NCBI GenBank assembly: GCA_947652925.1
Contig: CANTEW010000021.1
Span: forward strand, 1-44,392
Origin: an uncultured Lachnospiraceae bacterium
GTDB taxonomy: Bacteria > Bacillota > Clostridia > Lachnospirales > Lachnospiraceae
Length of the DNA stretch: 44,392 bases
Direction of reading: 5' to 3'
The translations under genes and the position numbers were made by a program. Positions 15,787-22,755 of the stretch are shown one piece after another. Each line of letters starts with the position of its first letter. The first letter of the stretch is position 1. The notes beneath the pieces are model-generated. The model made no database searches. It was not told where the DNA came from and was given only the letters and a program-made list of their open reading frames with translations.

Positions 15787-16992
15787 ATGAAATATGTAGT
15801 GATCTTAGGCGACGGTATGGCAGATGAGCCAGTAGGAGTTCTGGGCGGCCAGACGCCGCTGGCGTATGCAAAGACCCCTGCCATGGACAGTCTGGCAGCA
15901 AAAGGGGAGATCGGACTGGTACATACCATACCGGAAGGGATGCACCCCGGCAGTGATACGGCCAATCTGTCTGTCCTGGGGTATGATCCCCGGCAGTATT
16001 ATACAGGGCGTTCGCCCCTGGAAGCTCTGAGCATCGGCGTGGATATGGAAGAGGGAGACGTGGCGCTCAGATGCAATCTGGTCACTCTGACAGAAGAGGA
16101 TATGCCTTATGAGCAGCAGACCATCCTGGATCACAGTTCCGGGGAGATCAGTACGGGAGATGCCCAGGTACTGCTGGAGGCGGTGGCAAGAGAACTGGCA
16201 GACGAGGACCACCAATTTTACACAGGGACAGGATACAGGCACTGTCTCATATGGAAAAATGGATCCGTGACAGAACTTACGGCGCCCCATGATGTGCTTG
16301 GGCAGAAGATCAGCCCATATCTGCCAGGAGAAGAGAGATTACTGCAGATGCAGGAGCGCAGTTATGAGATCTTAAAAGAACACCCTCTGAATAAAGAGCG
16401 GAGGGAAAAAGGTCTGGCTCCAGCCAACAGTTTCTGGTTCTGGGGTGCAGGGACCAAGCCGGCCCTGTCTTCTTTTGCAGATACTAATCACAAAAGAGGC
16501 GCGATGATCTCAGCGGTGGATCTGCTGAAAGGGATCGCTGTGGGTGCCGGTATGGACAACATAACGGTAGAAGGCGCCAACGGGGGTCTGGAGACAGACT
16601 ATGAAGGAAAAGCCCAGGCAGCAGTCAGGGCTTTGACAGAGGGCGGCTATGACTTTGTCTATGTCCATGTGGAAGCGCCGGATGAGATGGGGCACCAGGG
16701 AAGTGCTGAGAAGAAGGTCAGAGCGATCGAATATCTGGATCAGCGCGTGATCCGTCTGGTGGAAAAGGGGCTTTCGCAGGCCGGGGTGGATCATCGCATG
16801 CTGATCATGCCGGATCATCCCACGCCCATCCGCCTGCGGACGCATACAGCTTCTCCGGTGCCGTATCTGCTCTATGACAGTACAGCACCTCAGACGGGGG
16901 GATGGAGATATCAGGAAGACCAGGCAGAGCAGAGCGGGAATGTGATCCGTCATGGATGGGATCTGATGAGGCGTTTGTTTCAGGAAGATTAA
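15787..16992 (+). CDS. Cofactor-independent phosphoglycerate mutase family protein (ApgM type; possible homoserine kinase)
   Basis: This 401-residue alkaline-phosphatase-superfamily enzyme has the metal site DGMAD at the N-terminus, the nucleophile region HPGSDTANLSVLGYDP, the central HVEAPDEMGHQG, and a C-terminal LIMPDHPTP. The family includes archaeal-type phosphoglycerate mutases and a subgroup annotated as proposed homoserine kinases (TIGR02535). The gene lies between an ACT-domain regulator and aspartokinase, 20 bases after the former and 16 before the latter. That context favours a step in threonine synthesis over glycolysis. The activity cannot be decided from sequence alone. Confidence 0.85.
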   Translation: MKYVVILGDGMADEPVGVLGGQTPLAYAKTPAMDSLAAKGEIGLVHTIPEGMHPGSDTANLSVLGYDPRQYYTGRSPLEALSIGVDMEEGDVALRCNLVTLTEEDMPYEQQTILDHSSGEISTGDAQVLLEAVARELADEDHQFYTGTGYRHCLIWKNGSVTELTAPHDVLGQKISPYLPGEERLLQMQERSYEILKEHPLNKERREKGLAPANSFWFWGAGTKPALSSFADTNHKRGAMISAVDLLKGIAVGAGMDNITVEGANGGLETDYEGKAQAAVRALTEGGYDFVYVHVEAPDEMGHQGSAEKKVRAIEYLDQRVIRLVEKGLSQAGVDHRMLIMPDHPTPIRLRTHTASPVPYLLYDSTAPQTGGWRYQEDQAEQSGNVIRHGWDLMRRLFQED

Positions 16993-17008
16993 GAAGAAGG
17001 AGAGCAGC

Positions 17009-18217
17009 ATGTTAGTTGTAAAAAAATTCGGCGGCACGTCTGTTGCCAATAAAGAGAGGATCTTCAATGTGGCAAGGCGCTGCATCGAAGACTATAAAAA
17101 AGGAAATGATGTGGTGGTCGTATTATCCGCGATGGGGAAATACACCGATGAACTGATCGAGATGGCCCAGGATATCGCGCCCAGGCCTCCGAAACGGGAG
17201 ATGGATATGCTCTTTACCATCGGTGAGCAGATGTCTGTAGCGCTGATGGCGATGGCGCTGAACAGTCTGGGAGTACCGGCGATATCCCTGAATGCTTTCC
17301 AGGTGACCATGCATACCACCAGCGCCTATGGGAATGCCCGTCTGAAGAGGATCGATACAGACCGGCTCAACAGAGAACTGGAAGATGGGAAGATCGTAGT
17401 GGTGACCGGATTCCAGGGGATCAACAAATACGACGATTACACCACGCTGGGGCGCGGCGGGTCTGATACCACAGCGGTGGCTCTGGCGGCTGCGCTGCGT
17501 GCGGATGCCTGTGAGATCTATACAGATGTGGACGGCGTTTACACGGCGGATCCCAGGCTGGTGCCCACGGCAAAGAAATTAAAAGAGATCACCTATGAGG
17601 AGATGCTGGATCTGTCCACGCTGGGGGCGGGCGTCCTGCATAACCGTTCAGTCGAGATGGCTAAGAAATATGGAGTGACATTGGTAGTACGTTCCAGTAT
17701 GAACGAGGTAGAAGGAACTGTGGTGAAGGAGGATGTAGAAGTGGAAAGAATGCTGGTGAGTGGGGTTGCGTTGGATAAAAAGGCAGACCGGATAGCCGTG
17801 ATCGGACTAAAAGATGAGCCAGGTATCGCGTTCAAAGTATTTGACTGCCTGGCGAAGAAGAATATCAATGTGGATGTGATCTTACAGTCCATCGGGCGCG
17901 AGGGCACAAAGGATATCTCATTTACGATCGACGACGGGGATATCGAGGAGGCGATGGCGGTCCTGAAAGCGAATAAAGCCCGCCTGTCTTTCCAGCGGCT
18001 GGAATGCGAGACAAAGATCGCTAAGCTGTCTATCGTGGGCGCAGGTATGATGAGTAACCCAGGCGTGGCTGCGAAGATGTTCGAGACTTTGTATAATGCC
18101 AATATCAACATCAATATGATCTCCACTTCTGAGATCAGGATCACCGTGCTGATCCAGGAGTCAGACGGAGAACGGGCGATCCAGGCTGTACACGATGCCT
18201 TTGGCCTGGCGGAGTGA
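17009..18217 (+). CDS. lysC: Aspartate kinase
   Basis: This 402-residue enzyme phosphorylates aspartate, the first step toward lysine, threonine and methionine. The catalytic domain begins with VVKKFGGTSVA, includes GRGGSDTTAVALAAAL, and has the EIYTDVDGVYTADPR segment. Two ACT domains follow from about residue 265 (VALDKKADRIAVIGLKDEPG and AKLSIVGAGMMSNPGVAA), which usually bind the feedback amino acid. Length and order match the monofunctional, allosteric form. The RBS is AGAAGGAG. Which amino acid inhibits it is not visible. It is the last gene of its run; a DUF2752 gene converges on it after seven bases. Confidence 0.94.
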   Translation: MLVVKKFGGTSVANKERIFNVARRCIEDYKKGNDVVVVLSAMGKYTDELIEMAQDIAPRPPKREMDMLFTIGEQMSVALMAMALNSLGVPAISLNAFQVTMHTTSAYGNARLKRIDTDRLNRELEDGKIVVVTGFQGINKYDDYTTLGRGGSDTTAVALAAALRADACEIYTDVDGVYTADPRLVPTAKKLKEITYEEMLDLSTLGAGVLHNRSVEMAKKYGVTLVVRSSMNEVEGTVVKEDVEVERMLVSGVALDKKADRIAVIGLKDEPGIAFKVFDCLAKKNINVDVILQSIGREGTKDISFTIDDGDIEEAMAVLKANKARLSFQRLECETKIAKLSIVGAGMMSNPGVAAKMFETLYNANININMISTSEIRITVLIQESDGERAIQAVHDAFGLAE

Positions 18218-18224
18218 TCGGCGG

Positions 18225-18656
18225 TCACAGCGCCAGATGGAATGTGCAGAGCAGGAGATTTTTTAATACCCAGTTGACGAGGATGAGCGCCACGGCTATA
18301 TAGAGGTAGATCTTCCGGAAAGCCATACCGGAGGTGATGCCTTTTATAGAAAAACCTTTCCGTTCTGCCAGGAGCGCCAGCAGGTTGCGCAGTGCGTAGA
18401 CTGTGTACACAGCTGTCCCGTACAGGACGACAGGATGATAGATCAGGGATCGTAAAAAATGCCCGTGCAGCAGCGCGATGCAGGCCCGGGTGCCGCCGCA
18501 TCCCGGGCAGTACAGTCCTGTGAGCCTGAAAAAAAGACAGGGCGGGAGGGTGATGTGCGCCCCTTTGATGAAGATGAGCAGTCCGCCAAAGGCAGCGGAT
18601 AGGATCAGGCTGGCCAGGAAGAGTTTTCTTTGTTCGGGGTTTGTCATTGTATTCAT
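18225..18656 (-). CDS. DUF2752 family membrane protein
   Basis: This 143-residue protein of unknown function has the DUF2752 hallmark TGLYCPGCGGTRA near residues 46-58, followed by about three hydrophobic helices. The paired cysteines could bind a metal or act in redox chemistry. It faces the lysC gene head-on with only seven bases between the stops, and no terminator is obvious in the gap. The RBS before ATG 18656 is weak, and an in-frame ATG three codons in is equally possible. Confidence 0.8.
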   Translation of the reverse strand: MNTMTNPEQRKLFLASLILSAAFGGLLIFIKGAHITLPPCLFFRLTGLYCPGCGGTRACIALLHGHFLRSLIYHPVVLYGTAVYTVYALRNLLALLAERKGFSIKGITSGMAFRKIYLYIAVALILVNWVLKNLLLCTFHLAL

Positions 18657-18815
18657 GCGTCTACTATATCATATGGATATCCAGTCGTCCAGAGGAGGCG
18701 CCGGGATGGGCATTCTGCGCATAAGGGATATAGTTGTTGAGACAGCCGCGATTCGGCGTGAGAGTCTGGACTGAGAGATCCTTTGTTAAAAGATGGGATA
18801 AAGGAGAGTAAGAGT

Positions 18816-19580
18816 TTGGGAAAGATGTACGGGAGTTTTGCATCTGTTTATGATATGTTCATGGATGATGTCCCTTATGATCGATGGGCGGAATATGTAT
18901 GCGGCCTGTTGCGGGAACAGGGGATCGCAGACGGGCTGCTCCTGGAGCTTGGCTGCGGTACGGGCAGCATGACGCAGCGTCTGGCGGAGGCGGGGTACGA
19001 TATGATCGGGGTGGATTCTTCAGCCGAGATGCTGCAGGCCGCCGTGGAGAAGCGGGACAAGAGCGGCCTGGACATCCTGTACCTGCTCCAGGATATGCGG
19101 GAGTTTGAACTGTACGGTACTGTGCGCGGGGTGGTCTGTGTCTGCGATCCCCTGAATTATATCACGGAGACGGAAGGTCTCCTCCAGGTGTTTAGATCGG
19201 TCAATGCTTATCTCGATCCAGGCGGTGCATTTATCTTTGACCTGAACACGGTCTATAAATATGAGAAAGTCATGGGAGACTGTACCATTGCGGAAGACCG
19301 GGAGGAGGCCAGCTTTATCTGGGAGAACAGCTATGATGCCGGGGAGAAGATCAACACCTATCAGCTGGCTGTCTTTATACGGGAAGAGGACGGGCGTTAT
19401 TCGAAACATGAAGAGACGCATATCCAGCGGGCTTATGGGATAGAGGAGGTGAAAGACCTCCTTGAAAGAGCGGGCATGGAGCTTGTGGCGGTCTATGACG
19501 CGTTCACCCGCCAGCCGCCCAGACGGGAGAGCGAGCGGATCTATGTCCTTGCCAGAAGATCGGGAAAGATCGGGTATTGA
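18816..19580 (+). CDS. Class I SAM-dependent methyltransferase, substrate unknown
   Basis: This 254-residue protein has a Rossmann fold with motif I LLELGCGTGSMTQRLA, an acidic motif II (GVDSSAEML) and LLQDMREFEL. The start YGSFASVYDMFMDDVPYD.W is common in a clostridial methyltransferase group whose targets are not established. TTG 18816 follows AAAGGAG by nine bases and is preferred over TTG 18783, which has no RBS, and ATG 18825, which is too far. A strong promoter for the next gene begins on its stop codon. Confidence 0.8.
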   Translation: MGKMYGSFASVYDMFMDDVPYDRWAEYVCGLLREQGIADGLLLELGCGTGSMTQRLAEAGYDMIGVDSSAEMLQAAVEKRDKSGLDILYLLQDMREFELYGTVRGVVCVCDPLNYITETEGLLQVFRSVNAYLDPGGAFIFDLNTVYKYEKVMGDCTIAEDREEASFIWENSYDAGEKINTYQLAVFIREEDGRYSKHEETHIQRAYGIEEVKDLLERAGMELVAVYDAFTRQPPRRESERIYVLARRSGKIGY

Positions 19581-19605
19581 CATGTGGACGAGATCCACGT
19601 ACAAT
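19577..19605 (+). promoter_or_regulatory. Strong sigma-A promoter of MATE gene, with inverted repeat in spacer
   Basis: TTGACA (19577-19582), a 17-base spacer and TACAAT (19600-19605). The spacer holds GTGGA-CGAGA-TCCAC (19584-19598), a likely repressor site. The -35 overlaps the preceding stop codon. Confidence 0.8.
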
Positions 19606-19613
19606 AGGAGAAT

Positions 19614-19718
19614 ATGGAAGTAACGGTAGTTATCGGATGGCCAGCCATGGGTTGGGCATCCGATTTTTTCACGGATAAGGAGGTCAAAGATGGAAGAAGC
19701 TGTACAGAAAGAAAATAA
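19614..19718 (+). CDS. Small upstream ORF in MATE leader (34 codons)
   Basis: ATG 19614 follows TAGGAG. The 34-codon frame reads through the leader terminator hairpin, overlaps the MATE start and stops at 19718. It includes two Trp codons in WPAMGW within the hairpin. The predicted transcript start (about 19612) would leave almost no leader, so this peptide would be translated leaderless or only from read-through mRNA. It could be a regulatory leader peptide or chance. Confidence 0.3.
   Translation: MEVTVVIGWPAMGWASDFFTDKEVKDGRSCTERK
19632..19669 (+). terminator. Leader terminator (possible attenuator) of MATE gene
   Basis: ATCGGATGGCCAGCC pairs with GGTTGGGCATCCGAT (one mismatch), followed by six T. 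It lies between the only visible promoter and the MATE start, so transcripts for the exporter must pass it. Confidence 0.8.
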
Positions 19719-21048
19719 GATGGGGGTCCTTCCGATCCCACGGCTGCTCTTTAGTATGTCGCTGCCCATGATGTTGTCCATGTTGATACAGGCATTGTAT
19801 AATGTGGTGGACAGTGTCTTCGTGGCGCAGATCAATGAGAATGCCTTGACTGCAGTATCCCTGGTGTTCCCCATACAAAACCTGATGATCGCTATCGCGG
19901 CGGGCGCCTGCGTAGGCGTGAACGCCCTGCTCTCGCGGAATCTTGGTGAAAAGGACTTTGAGAGCGCCAATGCAGCGGCCAAGAACGGGATTTTCCTGGC
20001 GCTCGTTTGTTATCTGCTCTTTGCGGTGCTGTCTACCAGTCTGGCGGATCTGTTCCTGCGGGTACAGACGACAGATGTACAGATCCGCACATATGGGACA
20101 ACTTATATGCGGATCATATCCGTATGTTGTATCGGGGTCTATATGCAGCTTATGATGGAGCGTCTGCTCCAGTCCACAGGACGGACGGTCATGACGATGA
20201 TCACCCAGAGTATCGGCGCACTGATCAATCTGGTCATGGATCCTATCCTGATCTTCGGTCTGTTCGGTCTGCCAAAGATGGGCGTGGCCGGGGCTGCTCT
20301 TGCAACGATCTTCGGACAGGTCGTGGCCATGTGCCTGGCATGGTTCATGAATGTAAAATGGAATACAGAGATCGATATCAATATGAAAGGATTCCGTCCC
20401 AGTAAGAAGATCCTCGGGAGGATCCTGGCAGTGGGCATCCCGACGACGATCGTACAGGCGATCGGTTCGGTGATGACTTTTGGGTTTAATAAGATCTTAT
20501 TGATGTTTACCCCTACAGCTACGGCAGTTTTTGGTGTATACTTTAAATTGAACAGTTTTATCTTCATGCCGGTGTTCGGACTGAACAATGGGATGGTGCC
20601 GATCATCGCCTATAATTACGGCGCCCGCAACAGGAAGCGTATCGTGGAGACGATACGGCTTAGCGTGATCACAGCCGTCTGCCTGATGCTGATCGGCCTG
20701 ACGATCTTCATGACTGTCCCAGGTACGCTGCTCAGTTTCTTTAACGCGTCGGAGGAGATGCTGTCTATCGGGATCCCGGCACTGCGGACCATATGCTGGA
20801 GCTTTTTATTTGCTGGATACTGTATCATCATCGGTTCGGTGTTCCAGGCGCTGGGCAACGGGATCTACAGCCTGTGGGTGTCTCTGGCCAGGCAGCTTTT
20901 CGTACTCTTGCCGTCTGCCTACATACTGGCGCGTGTGTTTGGACTGGATCGTGTGTGGTGGTCTTTCCCGATCGCGGAGCTGGTCTCTGTTGTGCTGACG
21001 ACTATTTTATTCAGACGGATCTATCGGCAGAAGATCGCACAGATGTAG
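19690..21048 (+). CDS. MATE family efflux transporter
   Basis: This complete 452-residue MATE exporter has 12 hydrophobic segments in two homologous halves. The N-half has MLSMLIQALYNVVDSVFVAQ and AAGACVGVNALLSRNLGE; the middle has FGLFGLPKMGVAGAALAT; the C-half has FKLNSFIFMPVFGLNNGMVPIIAYNYGARN. It uses an ion gradient to expel organic cations, drugs or metabolites, and the substrate is unknown. The RBS is AAGGAGG. The promoter with an operator-like repeat and the leader terminator suggest inducible expression. hslO follows after 15 bases. Confidence 0.93.
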   Translation: MEEAVQKENKMGVLPIPRLLFSMSLPMMLSMLIQALYNVVDSVFVAQINENALTAVSLVFPIQNLMIAIAAGACVGVNALLSRNLGEKDFESANAAAKNGIFLALVCYLLFAVLSTSLADLFLRVQTTDVQIRTYGTTYMRIISVCCIGVYMQLMMERLLQSTGRTVMTMITQSIGALINLVMDPILIFGLFGLPKMGVAGAALATIFGQVVAMCLAWFMNVKWNTEIDINMKGFRPSKKILGRILAVGIPTTIVQAIGSVMTFGFNKILLMFTPTATAVFGVYFKLNSFIFMPVFGLNNGMVPIIAYNYGARNRKRIVETIRLSVITAVCLMLIGLTIFMTVPGTLLSFFNASEEMLSIGIPALRTICWSFLFAGYCIIIGSVFQALGNGIYSLWVSLARQLFVLLPSAYILARVFGLDRVWWSFPIAELVSVVLTTILFRRIYRQKIAQM

Positions 21049-21063
21049 AAAGGATATGTTGTG

Positions 21064-22161
21064 ATGGACAGAGAGAAGATAGAGGGGCGGGACCATGTGG
21101 TGAGGGGCACCGCTGCAGGCGGGCAGATCCGTGCCTTTGCCGCGGATGCGAGAGAGTTGACGGAGACGGCCAGGCAAGCACATGATACAAGTCCGGTGGC
21201 CACGGCCGCCCTGGGGCGGATGCTGACAGCCGGTGTGATGATGGGCGTGATGATGAAAGGGGAGAAGGATCTTCTGACCCTGCAGATCCGATCCCAGGGC
21301 CCGCTGCAGGGGATCACAGTGACTGCGGATCCCCATGGGAATGTGAAAGGCTATGTGGGAAACCCGCATGTATGTATCCCGGCCAACGCACAGGGCAAAC
21401 TGGACGTAGCCGGGGCTGTGGGAGAGGGCAGCCTGCAGGTGATCAAAGACCTGGGGTTGAAAGAACCTTATCTAGGCCAGACAGAACTCCAGACCGGGGA
21501 GATCGCCGAAGACCTGACGTATTATTTTGCAGCCAGCGAGCAGATCCCTTCTTCTGTGGGTCTGGGTGTGCTGATGGATAAGAACAATACAGTACGCCAG
21601 GCGGGGGGGTTTATCATCCAGCTGATGCCGGACACCCAGGAAGAGGTGATCGCCCGGTTAGAAAAAAATATCCGTGGCCTCAAGCCAGTGACCACCATGC
21701 TGGAGTCCGGCCTCACACCAAGACAGATGCTGGAGACAGTACTCGATGGGTTTGATGTGGAGGTCTTAGGGACCGCGCCCTGCAGGTTTTACTGCAACTG
21801 TGACCGGCAGCGGGTGGAGAAAGCCCTGATCAGTATCGGGGAAAAAGAGATCGAGGATATGATCCGGGAAGGGAAAGACGTGGAGCTGAACTGCCATTTC
21901 TGCAATAGCCATTATATATTTACGCCGGAAGACCTGAGAAGGTTGGTGGATCGGTCAGATATCTTTGGAGGGGTGAGGTGTATGTCAAAAGCAAAAGTAT
22001 TACATGATCTGTATGAGCAGTGCAGATCTATTGAGTTTGATGAATCATATGATCTGTTGAAAGAAGCACGAGATAAAGAAGAAGAAGATTTCTTTCGTGT
22101 TGTTACAGATTTTATATTGCGGCAGAAACAGAAAGCAGTGGTCAGGGAAAAGAGATCTTGA
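21064..22161 (+). CDS. hslO: Hsp33 redox chaperone, fused in frame to a 60-residue antitoxin-like tail
   Basis: The protein has 365 residues, while Hsp33 normally has about 290-300. Residues 1 to about 300 are a standard Hsp33: a folded chaperone domain, then the zinc/redox switch with FYCNCDRQRVE and ELNCHFCNSHYIF (CxC and CxxC). Oxidation releases zinc and activates this chaperone. After LRRLVDRSDIF the frame runs without a stop into about 60 charged helical residues (21982-22161), which have their own RBS and start codon and precede a zeta-like toxin gene. The Hsp33 end looks as if its stop was replaced when this module arrived. A GTG at 21061 is an alternative start. Confidence 0.88.
   Translation: MDREKIEGRDHVVRGTAAGGQIRAFAADARELTETARQAHDTSPVATAALGRMLTAGVMMGVMMKGEKDLLTLQIRSQGPLQGITVTADPHGNVKGYVGNPHVCIPANAQGKLDVAGAVGEGSLQVIKDLGLKEPYLGQTELQTGEIAEDLTYYFAASEQIPSSVGLGVLMDKNNTVRQAGGFIIQLMPDTQEEVIARLEKNIRGLKPVTTMLESGLTPRQMLETVLDGFDVEVLGTAPCRFYCNCDRQRVEKALISIGEKEIEDMIREGKDVELNCHFCNSHYIFTPEDLRRLVDRSDIFGGVRCMSKAKVLHDLYEQCRSIEFDESYDLLKEARDKEEEDFFRVVTDFILRQKQKAVVREKRS
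21982..22161 (+). CDS. Putative antitoxin of zeta-like toxin (internal start within the hslO frame)
   Basis: ATG 21982 is preceded by GGAGGGGTGAGG and would give a 59-residue, charged, mainly helical protein (IEFDESYDLLKEARDKEEED). Its stop overlaps the toxin's TTG start by four bases, the usual antitoxin-first order. Base composition becomes AT-rich here, unlike the Hsp33 part. I do not recognise a named antitoxin family with certainty; the role is inferred from position, size and coupling. Confidence 0.55.
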   Translation: MSKAKVLHDLYEQCRSIEFDESYDLLKEARDKEEEDFFRVVTDFILRQKQKAVVREKRS

Positions 22162-22730
22162 CATTAAAAAGTTATATTATATTTGCTGGTTGTAATGGTG
22201 TGGGAAAAACCACATTACGTCAGACAAACCAGAGATTTTCGAGGATCCCAGAAGTCAATATGGATAAGATGGCCCGGGAACTGGGTTCCTGGAAAGATCC
22301 AAGAGTGTTAATGGAAGCTGGGAAGATGTCTGTCCGTAAAATAAAAGCATATTTTTCACAGGGGATAACATTTTCGCAGGAGACAACACTATGTGGAAAT
22401 ACGATCTTAAATAATATAGAAAAGGCAAAAGAACAGGGATATACCATCGTAATGTATTATGTTGGAGTCTCTTCTGTCGAGATCGCGAAAAAAAGGATAC
22501 AGCAACGGGTAGAGAATGGCGGACATGGCATACCCTCGGCAGATGTGGAAAAACGTTATGTAGAGTCTCTTAAAAAATTGAAGATCGTGTGTCCCCTATG
22601 TGACATTTTGGAATTATATGATAATTCGGATGTTTTTTTGAGAGTGGCCAGAGTGGAAAATGGTGTTTGTGTAGAAAGAGTCCCGGATCGTCCTCTGTGG
22701 GTCAGAGATGTATTGGGAGAGTTGTCATAG
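22158..22730 (+). CDS. Zeta toxin-like P-loop kinase
   Basis: This 190-residue protein has Walker A GCNGVGKTTLRQ (Lys17), NMDKMARELG after it, FSQETTLCG, and the distal KKRIQQRVENGGHGIPSADV with Arg residues. This R-V-x-x-GGH-x-IP pattern is typical of zeta-like kinases. Zeta toxins phosphorylate UDP-N-acetylglucosamine and block wall synthesis when not held by their antitoxin; some relatives are not toxic. TTG 22158 overlaps the preceding stop (TTGA). The gene is clearly richer in A and T than its neighbours, which suggests recent transfer. It ends 25 bases before nadE. Confidence 0.78.
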   Translation: MTLKSYIIFAGCNGVGKTTLRQTNQRFSRIPEVNMDKMARELGSWKDPRVLMEAGKMSVRKIKAYFSQGITFSQETTLCGNTILNNIEKAKEQGYTIVMYYVGVSSVEIAKKRIQQRVENGGHGIPSADVEKRYVESLKKLKIVCPLCDILELYDNSDVFLRVARVENGVCVERVPDRPLWVRDVLGELS

Positions 22731-22755
22731 CTGTTTTTAACAACAGGAGGTGGAT

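Noticed and set aside
22158-22190. TTGACA at the zeta toxin start as a promoter -35
   Set aside because: No -10 sequence lies 16-18 bases downstream; the bases are the toxin start codon overlap.
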